Positions 16,934 to 24,693 of a DNA stretch of 64,000 nucleotides are shown one piece after another; position 1 is the first letter of the stretch, and every line of letters begins with the position of its first letter. The position numbers were made by a program, and so were the translations under genes. A model generated the notes under the pieces. The model did no database searches. It had not been told where the DNA came from and worked only from the letters and a program-made list of their open reading frames with translations. This DNA comes from Flavobacterium sp. SUN052 (GTDB lineage: Bacteria > Bacteroidota > Bacteroidia > Flavobacteriales > Flavobacteriaceae), in contig NZ_JAPQNS010000011.1 of assembly GCF_028867935.1 (NCBI RefSeq), forward strand, positions 1 through 64,000, in the 5' to 3' direction.

Positions 16934-18718
16934 ATGAATAATCCCTATATTTCTCTGCTTCGCACTGCCTGGCAGTATGCGCGGCAACAAAAAGGCCAGT
17001 TTGTCCTGGTTTATGCCCTTTTCCTGGGCGCCAACCTGACTACGGCTCTGCATCCACTACTGTTCGGTTGGTTCATCAGCCAGCTCCAAAAAGCCAACAC
17101 AGAAATTCTGACTGTTTGCTGGCAATATGCCGGGGCGTTTATGGCCCTCAAACTCATTGAATGGTGTTTTCACGGGCCAGCCCGCATCTGGGAGCGGGAA
17201 CTGGCCTTTCACCTCAGTCGTAATTTTCTGGACGAATTATATCACCAGACGCTACATCTGCCCGTTCGCTGGCACAAGGAACACCACAGCGGGGCAACCA
17301 TAAACCGGATTCGCAAAGCATATGACGCGCTGAAAACCTTTTTTCAGAGCGGGTTCACCTATCTGCATACCCTGCTCAAATGTCTGTTCTCATTTGGAGC
17401 TATGCTTTATTTTTCCCCAGCCTTTGGGCTCGTCGGCGTGGGGTTGGGAGTTCTAACGGTTTGGGTCATTATGACTTTCGACAAACCATTCATTAAAACA
17501 CTGGAAGAAACCAACGAGCGCGAACACATTGTGTCTTCTACTCTGTTCGACAGCCTGTCTAATATTATCACCGTTATTTCGCTCCGGCTCGAAAAACAAA
17601 TGCAGACCAATCTGATGGGCAAAGTGATGGACACGTTTGGCCCATTCAGAAGCAATATCCGCATCAACGAATGGAAATGGTTTGTGGCCAGTATGCTTGT
17701 GGCCACCATTTATGCAGTCATTACGCTAGGGTACGTTTGGCAGCATTATACGCCCGGCACCGTTTTTTACGTGGGTGGGCTCGTAGCCCTGATTGGTTAT
17801 GTCAATAATTTTACGAGTGTCTTTGTCGATGTGGCTTGGCAATACACCCAGATTGTGCAGTTTAATACCGATGTGCAGACGGCACGGGGTATTGGCGAGG
17901 CTTATGCGGAAACTGAACATCCGGCTCCTTCGGACGCATTACCTGCAAACTGGCAATCCATCGATATTAACCGACTCAGTTTCTCGCATAGTCTGAAACC
18001 AGGGCAGGTAAGTCGGCGGGCGGGATTGCATGACGTTTCGATCCGGCTCGAACGTGGCCTTCGGGTGGCGCTTGTGGGTGAGAGCGGCAGTGGCAAAAGT
18101 ACCCTCCTCACACTCTTGCGGGGTTTGTATGTTCCTGACCCAACGCTCGAAATCATTGTTGATGGACAAACGACAACAGGGTTGGGCTCCCTCGCCGACA
18201 CCGTGACGCTTTTTCCGCAAGACCCGGAGATTTTCGAAAATACGGTTGGTTATAACATTACCTTGGGTTTGCCTTTTGACGAAGCGGATGTGCAGGCGGC
18301 CTGCCACGTAGCCCGATTCAGCGATGTGCTTCAACACTTGCCCAACGGCCTGCAAACCGACATTCAGGAAAAAGGGGTGAACCTCTCTGGCGGGCAAAAA
18401 CAGCGTTTGGCCCTTGCTCGTGGGGTGTTAGCGGCCCAAACAAGTGATATTGTGCTGCTCGACGAACCCACTAGCAGTGTAGACCCCAAAACAGAGTTCG
18501 ACATATACCACCAACTCCTGGCTGAGTTTTCTGACAAAGCCGTAGTGTCGACCCTGCACCGACTCCATTTGTTACCGATGTTCGATTACGTGTATGTGAT
18601 GCGCAATGGCCATATTGCTGATGAAGGTACGTTTGTTTATCTCCGGCAGCATAGCCTAATTTTCCAGGCAATGTGGCAACATCAGCAAGCTCATTTGCCC
18701 GACCCAGAAAAGGTCTGA
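16934..18718 (+). CDS. ABC transporter, fused permease and ATPase
   Basis: This 594-residue half-transporter has a type I exporter membrane domain (about 1-320, six predicted helices) followed by a nucleotide-binding domain. In the ATPase the Walker A is GESGSGKST (Lys388), the signature is LSGGQKQR (about 485) and the Walker B is IVLLDEPTSSVD (about 510). The H-loop histidine is in STLHRLHLL. It should work as a homodimer exporting lipid, drug or glycoconjugate. Walker and signature motifs are intact, so it is active by sequence. It follows the glycosyltransferase gene by 117 bp that contain a structured element, which suggests separate control. Confidence 0.88.
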   Translation: MNNPYISLLRTAWQYARQQKGQFVLVYALFLGANLTTALHPLLFGWFISQLQKANTEILTVCWQYAGAFMALKLIEWCFHGPARIWERELAFHLSRNFLDELYHQTLHLPVRWHKEHHSGATINRIRKAYDALKTFFQSGFTYLHTLLKCLFSFGAMLYFSPAFGLVGVGLGVLTVWVIMTFDKPFIKTLEETNEREHIVSSTLFDSLSNIITVISLRLEKQMQTNLMGKVMDTFGPFRSNIRINEWKWFVASMLVATIYAVITLGYVWQHYTPGTVFYVGGLVALIGYVNNFTSVFVDVAWQYTQIVQFNTDVQTARGIGEAYAETEHPAPSDALPANWQSIDINRLSFSHSLKPGQVSRRAGLHDVSIRLERGLRVALVGESGSGKSTLLTLLRGLYVPDPTLEIIVDGQTTTGLGSLADTVTLFPQDPEIFENTVGYNITLGLPFDEADVQAACHVARFSDVLQHLPNGLQTDIQEKGVNLSGGQKQRLALARGVLAAQTSDIVLLDEPTSSVDPKTEFDIYHQLLAEFSDKAVVSTLHRLHLLPMFDYVYVMRNGHIADEGTFVYLRQHSLIFQAMWQHQQAHLPDPEKV

Positions 18719-18750
18719 GCGTAGAATTTTGCGTACTTTGCAAAAGGTGG

Positions 18751-18846
18751 GACACAGAGCTTCGCAGAGAAGCACAGAGATACACGGAGCTTTGTAGTTA
18801 AAAAATCCTCTGTGAAACTCTGGGTTTCTCTGCGTAACTCTGTGTC
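18751..18846. repeat. Intergenic palindromic element built of CTCTGTG-like units
   Basis: A 39-nt arm (18751-18789) and its partner (18808-18846) are imperfect reverse complements, with 32 of 39 positions matching and an 18-nt loop. The arms are made of CTCTGTG/CTCTGCG-type units. The element fills most of the gap between the ABC exporter and the next gene. Such CTCTGTG-rich intergenic repeats are known from several unrelated bacterial genomes. Confidence 0.75.
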
Positions 18847-18878
18847 TTAGTTTTACCTTCCAAACATCACAAACTACA

Positions 18879-19967
18879 ATGATTCAGCACGTATTAGTAG
18901 TCGGAATGGGCAAAGTAGGCTCGCTGGTTGGCGTGTTGCTGGGGCGCAAATTCAGCGTTACCGGCCTCGACAAACAACAACCCGCTTACCCTAATCTACC
19001 CTTCCCAACCCTTCAGGCCGACATTTCGGATGCCAATGCGTTTGGGCAGATCCTTCAGGGCTTTGATGCCGTCGTATCCTGCTTACCGTATTCGCTCAAC
19101 CTGCCTATTGCTCAGGCCGCTCACCGACTCGGCGTTCATTATTTCGATTTAACCGAAGACGTACCCACCACCACGGCCATCCGCGAAATGGCCCAAACTG
19201 GCACCGCTGTAATGGCGCCCCAATGCGGGCTGGCACCTGGCTATATTGGCATCATCGGAGCTGATCTGGCCAAGCGTTTCGACCGGCTCCGCGATATTGA
19301 ATTGCGCGTGGGCGCCTTACCGCAAAACCCCAATGGCTTGCTTGGCTATTCATTTACATGGTCGCCAGCGGGTGTCATCAACGAGTATATTAATGATTGT
19401 GAGGTGATTCACAATGGCGTTCGTAAATGGGTTCCGGCTCTCGAAGGCCTGGAGGTCATCAATTTCAACGGTATGGAGATGGAAGCCTTCTCTACATCGG
19501 GTGGCCTCGGTACCATGTGCGAAACGTACGCCGGACAGCTCGACACGCTCAACTACAAAACAATGCGCTACCCCGGCCATTGCCGCCTGATGCGCTTTTT
19601 GTTGTATGAACTGATTTTGAAAGACAAGCGCGCTCTCATTGAGCAAATACTGACCGAAGCCAAACCACCCGTTCAGGACGATGTGGTGTATGTGTATGCC
19701 GTGGTTGAAGGCTGGAAAGACGGCCACCTGAAACGTGAAGAGTTTAGCCACGCCTACCACCCCCTCACCCTCGACGGGCAACGTTGGCGGGCTATTTCGT
19801 GGACAACGGCAGCATCGGTAGCGGCTGTAGTTGAGTTGGTGGCTGGGGGTCAACTACCCGCCCAGGGGTTTATTAAGCAAGAAGACATTCCGCTTGAAGC
19901 CTTCCTGCAAACACTCAACGGAACGCTGTTTCAGGCTGCGCACAAAGTTGAAGGCTTGGTTATGTAA
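18879..19967 (+). CDS. Saccharopine dehydrogenase family protein, lysine-dehydrogenase-like
   Basis: This 362-residue NAD(P)-dependent enzyme opens with a Rossmann motif (VLVVGMGKVGSLVG). It continues with the family-typical DAVVSCLPYSLNLPIAQAA, LGVHYFDLTED and APQCGLAPGYIGIIG segments, then the substrate half with FTWSPAGVINEYI. The overall pattern is that of saccharopine dehydrogenase-like reductases, including the L-lysine dehydrogenase type, which oxidatively deaminate or reductively link amino acids. No lysine pathway gene is beside it. It lies 58 bp upstream of exuT in the same direction, so it may share a transcript with the hexuronate genes, though a chemical link is not evident. Confidence 0.75.
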   Translation: MIQHVLVVGMGKVGSLVGVLLGRKFSVTGLDKQQPAYPNLPFPTLQADISDANAFGQILQGFDAVVSCLPYSLNLPIAQAAHRLGVHYFDLTEDVPTTTAIREMAQTGTAVMAPQCGLAPGYIGIIGADLAKRFDRLRDIELRVGALPQNPNGLLGYSFTWSPAGVINEYINDCEVIHNGVRKWVPALEGLEVINFNGMEMEAFSTSGGLGTMCETYAGQLDTLNYKTMRYPGHCRLMRFLLYELILKDKRALIEQILTEAKPPVQDDVVYVYAVVEGWKDGHLKREEFSHAYHPLTLDGQRWRAISWTTAASVAAVVELVAGGQLPAQGFIKQEDIPLEAFLQTLNGTLFQAAHKVEGLVM

Positions 19968-20025
19968 CGGTAAATTCGCAGCTCCAATTACTTTCTATCC
20001 TACTACCCAATTCTTGTACTAATTC

Positions 20026-21363
20026 ATGCAAACGGCCTCCCCCGGCAATTTCCGTTGGCGCATCGTTGCCCTTCTTTTCATTGCAACAACCATCAACTAT
20101 ATTGATCGTCAGGTGCTTTCGTTCACCATGACGGATGAGTTGTTCCGAAAAGAGATGCTTGGATTGGGGCCAGGCGATCCGCTAACCCCGGCCGCCATCG
20201 ACCGGTTCAAGATTCAGTATGGCGATGTCGATGCAGCATTCAAATTTGCCTATGCCATTGGGTTTCTTGTTGTTGGGTGGCTTATCGACAAGATTGGCAC
20301 AAAGCGGGGATTTTCGCTCGGCATCCTGATCTGGAGCATTGCCGGTGTACTTACCAGTTTTGTGGGCTCTATGCGCGGTTTAGTCAGCACACGCGCCATG
20401 CTCGGTTTGGGCGAATCAGCCAATTTCCCGTCGGCGGTCAAAACGGTTTCGGAGTGGTTCCCGCGTCGGGAGCGCTCTTTTGCTACGGGATTATTCAATG
20501 CGGGCACCAATGTGGGCATTGTTATTACGGCGCTTCTTGTCCCCTATCTAATCACACACTATGGCTGGCGAAGTTCGTATTTTGTGACAGGTTTACTGGG
20601 TTTCGCCCTGTTTGCCTTCTGGTGGTTAAACTACTCCAAACCAGAACGCAGTCCGAGGGTGTCCAAAGCTGAGCTGGCTTATATTCGAAGCGATCTCGAC
20701 ACTGAACCTGCCCAGAAAGTATCGTGGGGTAAATTACTGGGTCTGAAACAGACATGGGCTTTTGCGGTAGGCAAGTTTATGGCCGACCCAATATGGTGGT
20801 TTTACATGACCTGGCTACCCGACTTTTTCAATTCAAATGCAGCCCTCGACCACAAGTTAGATCTTAAGTCGTTCGGCATACCGTTTCTCATTATCTACAT
20901 TGTTTCGGATGCCGGAAGCGTATTTTTTGGCTGGTTTGCCACTCAACTCATGAACTTCGGCTGGTCGGCAAATCGCGCCCGCAAAACCACCATGCTCATT
21001 TGTGCGCTGTGCGTTGTGCCAATTTTCACTGCTGCCCAAACCAGCAGTATAACCATTGCCATTGGGTTGATTTCGCTGGCAACGGCAGCCCATCAGGGCT
21101 GGTCGGCTATCATGTATACCTTTGCGTCGGACCTGTTTCCCCGATCGGCGGTGGCATCAGTAACGGGCATCGGGGGGATGTTTGGCGCTATCGGGGGCAT
21201 TGTTCTGGCCTTTCTGGCCGGTCGAATTATCACAAGTTTTGGTTATTTGCCCATGTTTGTGATTGCTAGTTGTTCGTATTTGATAGCGCTTGCCATTATT
21301 CACCTAATTTTGCCTAAACTCGAACCCGTTCGGGCCGAAGAGATTGAAGAAGTCCTTGTTTAA
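20026..21363 (+). CDS. exuT: Hexuronate transporter, MFS anion:cation symporter family
   Basis: This 445-residue protein has 12 predicted membrane helices. The ACS-family MFS hallmarks are an N-terminal TTINYIDRQVLS motif and the cytoplasmic loop WLIDKIGTKRGF, with GLGESANFPSAVKTVSEWFPRRERSFATGLFNAGTNVG close to ExuT/GudP proteins. These import galacturonate, glucuronate or similar sugar acids with protons. The neighbour uxaB encodes the next enzyme type of galacturonate breakdown, which supports this substrate. There is an extra hydrophilic segment in the first periplasmic loop (about 40-70), often seen in Bacteroidota homologues. The dehydratase and isomerase genes (uxaA, uxaC) are not in the window. 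Confidence 0.85.
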   Translation: MQTASPGNFRWRIVALLFIATTINYIDRQVLSFTMTDELFRKEMLGLGPGDPLTPAAIDRFKIQYGDVDAAFKFAYAIGFLVVGWLIDKIGTKRGFSLGILIWSIAGVLTSFVGSMRGLVSTRAMLGLGESANFPSAVKTVSEWFPRRERSFATGLFNAGTNVGIVITALLVPYLITHYGWRSSYFVTGLLGFALFAFWWLNYSKPERSPRVSKAELAYIRSDLDTEPAQKVSWGKLLGLKQTWAFAVGKFMADPIWWFYMTWLPDFFNSNAALDHKLDLKSFGIPFLIIYIVSDAGSVFFGWFATQLMNFGWSANRARKTTMLICALCVVPIFTAAQTSSITIAIGLISLATAAHQGWSAIMYTFASDLFPRSAVASVTGIGGMFGAIGGIVLAFLAGRIITSFGYLPMFVIASCSYLIALAIIHLILPKLEPVRAEEIEEVLV

Positions 21364-21443
21364 CGTATCCGTCATTAGTTGTCATGAGTGGTCACTGGTC
21401 GCCCTTACAATGAATGACAGCCAATGATTAATAATGACCATTA
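21364..21443. repeat. AATGAC/GTCATT-rich intergenic repeats before uxaB
   Basis: The 80-bp gap contains GTCATTAGTTGTCATGAG, AATGAATGACAGCCAATG and AATGACCATTAATGAC in both orientations. The last copy overlaps the start codon of uxaB (ATG at 21444). The same core, TGACCATTTAAYGAC, forms the tandem repeat at 24594-24693. Confidence 0.6.
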
Positions 21444-22964
21444 ATGACAAACCCAGTTATGCCAGCATTGAATCGCACCACGCACGAAACTAATACATAC
21501 CCGGAGCGCGTACTCCAATTTGGAACCGGCGTTTTGTTGCGTGGGTTGCCCGATTTTTACATCGACAAAGCCAACAAACAAGGCATTTTTGAAGGATCGA
21601 TTGTCATTGTTAAATCTACCGATGGAACTACCGACGGCTTTGCTGCTCAGGACAACCTCTACACCGTGGCCGTGCGGGGAATGCAGCAGGGGCAAGCTGT
21701 TGAGGAACTGACAACCGTTACGGCGGTGAGCCGGGTATTGTCGGCACAATCAAACTGGAATGATGTTCTTCGGCTTGCCAAAAGCTCCAGTTTGCAGGTC
21801 ATTATTTCGAATACCACCGAAGTCGGCCTTAACTATGTGGAGGAAAGCATTTTCGAAAACCCTCCCCGCTCGTTTCCTGGTAAATTGACGGCCTTTCTGT
21901 ATGAGCGATTTAAAGACGTAGGCGGGTCTCGAAACCGGGGTTTAGTGGTGATTCCAACTGAGTTGGTTACCGATAACGGGCTGAAGCTTCGGGAAATGGT
22001 CGAGAAACTGGCCACTTACAATGAACTGGGAAAACTGTTTACCAAGTGGCTTAAGTTTCACGTTCGGTTTTGCAACTCATTGGTCGATCGGATTGTGCCG
22101 GGCTTACCGGATGATGAGACTCGTCAGCAACTAGCCGACAAGCTTGGCTATGACGATAACCTGTTGACGGTTGCCGAACCCTACAATCTGTGGGCTATTG
22201 AAGGCGACGATCGGGTACGGGAAGTGCTGTCGTTTGCGGGTGTCAACCCCGGTATCATTATTGACGAAGACATTACGTTTTACCGCGAGCGCAAGCTTCG
22301 TGTTCTCAACGGTACTCACTCGTTTACCGTCCCGACCTGCTACTTGCTGGGTAATGAAACGGTTTACGAAAATACCCAAAACCCCTTATCGAGCCGGTTT
22401 ATTGAGCGGCTAATGCTCGATGAAATTGTCCCCACGGTGCCCCCCGGTTTGACCGAAGGTACTGATACCGAAGCGGTTCATTCGTTTGCGCTGGACGTGT
22501 TGGAGCGGTTCCGTAACCCATTTATTGAACACCTGCTACTGAATATTACCGTTCATCAAACGGCTAAAATGCAGGCTCGTAACGTAGCGACTATACAACG
22601 TTACTACCAGAAATTCAACGCGGTGCCTCAACTGATGGCAACCGGCTTTGCCGGGTATTTGCTCTTCATGAAACCTACTGCCAAAACCGACTCGGGGTAT
22701 GTTGCGGAAACATCGGTAGGTGGCGGAATTCTGACATACCCCCTTCGCGACGATAATGCGGCTCTTTTCTACGAGCGCTGGCAGGGAGTGAGCGCATCCG
22801 ATGCCGAGTCGGTTCAGGAGTTTGTAAACATTGTTTTGGCAGACAAAGAACTCTGGCAAGCCGATCTGACAGCCCTCCCCGGTTTCGCCGAGGCAGTTGG
22901 CAACCGACTGTACCAAATGCTCACCGATGGTGTTGAGGCTACGTTGACTCAGACACTTGCGTAA
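21444..22964 (+). CDS. uxaB: Tagaturonate reductase (altronate oxidoreductase)
   Basis: The 506-residue product is a polyol-specific long-chain dehydrogenase/reductase of the UxaB type. The N-terminal half has VLQFGTGVLLRGLPDFYIDKA (nucleotide-binding loop) and IISNTTEVGLNY, which are diagnostic for tagaturonate and fructuronate reductases. The C-terminal half has the catalytic-helix motif KLRVLNGTHSFTVPTCYLLG, with the conserved Lys and Asn-Gly-x-His. It reduces tagaturonate to altronate with NADH in the Ashwell pathway for galacturonate. It follows exuT by 80 bp. The length (about 500) is normal. The products would go to altronate dehydratase and KDG kinase, which are not in this window. 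Confidence 0.9.
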   Translation: MTNPVMPALNRTTHETNTYPERVLQFGTGVLLRGLPDFYIDKANKQGIFEGSIVIVKSTDGTTDGFAAQDNLYTVAVRGMQQGQAVEELTTVTAVSRVLSAQSNWNDVLRLAKSSSLQVIISNTTEVGLNYVEESIFENPPRSFPGKLTAFLYERFKDVGGSRNRGLVVIPTELVTDNGLKLREMVEKLATYNELGKLFTKWLKFHVRFCNSLVDRIVPGLPDDETRQQLADKLGYDDNLLTVAEPYNLWAIEGDDRVREVLSFAGVNPGIIIDEDITFYRERKLRVLNGTHSFTVPTCYLLGNETVYENTQNPLSSRFIERLMLDEIVPTVPPGLTEGTDTEAVHSFALDVLERFRNPFIEHLLLNITVHQTAKMQARNVATIQRYYQKFNAVPQLMATGFAGYLLFMKPTAKTDSGYVAETSVGGGILTYPLRDDNAALFYERWQGVSASDAESVQEFVNIVLADKELWQADLTALPGFAEAVGNRLYQMLTDGVEATLTQTLA

Positions 22965-22988
22965 CTAACGTCTTCTTTTTTGCTTGCC

Positions 22989-23846
22989 ATGTCGAGATAC
23001 GGCTTACTTATTTTATTGCTTTGTGCGGGCGTTTCCGCTCAAAGTCAGTTTGTTAACGATTCTCTGCTGATCGATGGGCACTATCGTTCGTTTCACTTCC
23101 AGAAACCGGCTCAGACTAACGCAAGCCTGATTTTTGTGCTGCATGGCTCGGGGGGAAGCGGCATGCAGACCAGGGCAAAAAAACTGGAAGCCATTGCCCC
23201 AGCCGAAAATATTCTGATTGTTTACCCCGATGGCTACAAACGGTACTGGAATGAATGTCGTAAGTCGTCGCCTGCGGCAGCCAATGTGGAAAATATCGAC
23301 GAAAACGCCTTTTTTGGGGCGATGATCGACTACTTCAAAAAGCAATATAAAATCAATGAGAAGCAGGTTTTCACCGTCGGTACGTCGGGCGGAGGGCACA
23401 TGGCCTACAAGCTAGCCCTGACCATGCCCGAAAAGTTTAGAGCAATAACTGCTCTCATTGCTAACCTGCCCGATACAAATAACTTCGACTGCCCCGAAAA
23501 ACGAATGCCGATTCCGGTAATGATTGTGAACGGCACGGCAGACAAAACGAATCCTTACGACGGTGGCGAAGTAATTCTGGGCCCACAAATGAACCTCGGC
23601 TTTGTGCGTTCCACCGACCGGACATTTCAATACTGGTCGACGCTGGCGGGGTATAAAAGCCAGCCCCGCAAACGATTATTACCCGACACCGACCCCGCCG
23701 ACGGCAAAACTATTGAGCAGTACACCTTCAAAGAGCGCGGAAAACCCGAAATCACGTTGCTTAAAGTAATTAACGGCAAACACGATTTCCCCAACGACAT
23801 CGACGTTTATCTAGAAGCGTGGTCGTTCTTCAAGCGGCAGTTGTAA
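22989..23846 (+). CDS. Secreted PHB-depolymerase/feruloyl-esterase-like hydrolase (LpqC type)
   Basis: From the ATG at 22989 this is a 285-residue protein with a signal peptide (ending SAQSQ). Its alpha/beta hydrolase fold resembles the LpqC/polyhydroxybutyrate depolymerase and family 1 carbohydrate-esterase group. The oxyanion region is FVLHGSGGSG, the nucleophile is Ser133 in GTSGGGHM, the acid is probably Asp in IVNGTADKTNPYDGG, and the histidine is in INGKHDFPN. Members release ferulate or acetate from plant polysaccharides or cut polyesters. It lies 24 bp after uxaB. Given the hexuronate genes before it and the phenolic cluster after it, a role in de-esterifying pectin or other cell wall material is a reasonable inference. 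Confidence 0.78.
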   Translation: MSRYGLLILLLCAGVSAQSQFVNDSLLIDGHYRSFHFQKPAQTNASLIFVLHGSGGSGMQTRAKKLEAIAPAENILIVYPDGYKRYWNECRKSSPAAANVENIDENAFFGAMIDYFKKQYKINEKQVFTVGTSGGGHMAYKLALTMPEKFRAITALIANLPDTNNFDCPEKRMPIPVMIVNGTADKTNPYDGGEVILGPQMNLGFVRSTDRTFQYWSTLAGYKSQPRKRLLPDTDPADGKTIEQYTFKERGKPEITLLKVINGKHDFPNDIDVYLEAWSFFKRQL

Positions 23847-23851
23847 AGAGA

Positions 23852-23911
23852 GATATTGGCTATTGGGTGTTGGACATTGGATAAAGTGCCCAACACCCAA
23901 TAGCCAATATC
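23852..23911. repeat. Perfect 22-bp inverted repeat, intergenic hairpin
   Basis: The arm at 23852-23873 (GATATTGGCTATTGGGTG plus TTGG) is an exact reverse complement of 23890-23911, with a 16-nt loop. It lies between the esterase gene and the DUF3237 gene, both on the + strand. No T-tract follows on either strand, so although it could stop transcription or protect an mRNA end, it is not a typical intrinsic terminator. Confidence 0.85.
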
Positions 23912-23999
23912 CAGTTTCTTAATGGTGATTTAAGCCCCTTGCATCAGACTTTACCCGTATTTTTTTGTCTTTTTGCAACAGCCTAAACCAACTAAATCC

Positions 24000-24545
24000 A
24001 TGAAACAACTCCCTTTTTGGCGGCTCTGGCTGGCCCTCTGCTTCTTTATGACTACAAACCCGGAAAGCCTGTTGGCCCAAACCAACCCTGTAGCCCCCCA
24101 ATTAGAGTTCGTTTGTGAATTGAAGGTCAAGATCGATCCGGCTTTGGTAATCGGCGAAACGCCACACGGTACGCGCCGGGTGATTCCAATAACGGGCGGC
24201 ACCTTCAGCGGGCCCAACTTCAACGGTACAATCATCAACGGTGGCGCCGACTGGCAAGTGGTTCGTCCCGATGGTACCGCCGAACTCAACGCGCTCTACA
24301 CGCTCAAAACCGACGACGGAACGCTCATTTACATCAACAATAGAGGTATCCGCGTAGCCACGCCCGAGGTAGCCAAACGCATTGCCAACGGCGAGAAAGT
24401 CAGCCCATCCGAATACTATTTCCGCGCTATTCCCAGCTTCGAGACGCCCCCCGGCAAATATGATTGGCTCATGAAAACGCTATTCGTTTCCAAGGGTATC
24501 CGCGATCCCGAGGGGGTCATTATTCAGGTTTGGAAACTATTGTAA
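24000..24545 (+). CDS. DUF3237 protein with signal peptide
   Basis: From the ATG at 24000 this is a 181-residue protein with an N-terminal signal peptide ending LLAQ. The body matches DUF3237, a small beta-barrel family of unknown function: LEFVCELKVKIDP, GTRRVIPITGGTFSGP, GADWQVVRPDG, YTLKTDDGTLIYINNRG, and the C-terminal PGKYDWLMKTLFV. DUF3237 genes are often found in aromatic-compound gene clusters, which fits the genes that follow. Most family members are cytosolic, so the signal peptide is notable. It is the likely first gene of the catabolic run, but the repeat-filled gap of 145 bp before the next gene may separate them. Confidence 0.85.
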   Translation: MKQLPFWRLWLALCFFMTTNPESLLAQTNPVAPQLEFVCELKVKIDPALVIGETPHGTRRVIPITGGTFSGPNFNGTIINGGADWQVVRPDGTAELNALYTLKTDDGTLIYINNRGIRVATPEVAKRIANGEKVSPSEYYFRAIPSFETPPGKYDWLMKTLFVSKGIRDPEGVIIQVWKLL

Positions 24546-24593
24546 ACCGTCATTTGCTGCGCATCATTGTTAGTCATTAAGTGCTCATTGATA

Positions 24594-24693
24594 GTCATTT
24601 AATGGTGGAAAGCCATTGACCATTTAACGACGCAAAGCAAATGTCCATCTAATGACGCAAAGCGAATGACCACTTAATTACGCGAAGCAAATG
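24594..24693 (+). repeat. Four 25-bp tandem repeats running into a start codon
   Basis: Units start at 24594 (diverged), 24619, 24644 and 24669. The last three share a core close to CCATTTAATGACGCAAAGC and each ends in ATG. Units at 24619 and 24644 agree at 21 of 25 positions. The ATG of the last unit (24691-24693) is the start codon of the MFS gene. The ATGs at 24641 and 24666 open three-codon micro-ORFs (ATG TCC ATC TAA and ATG ACC ACT TAA). Confidence 0.85.

Noticed and set aside
24594..24693. CRISPR array
   Set aside because: The units are directly adjacent, without spacers, and no cas gene is present.
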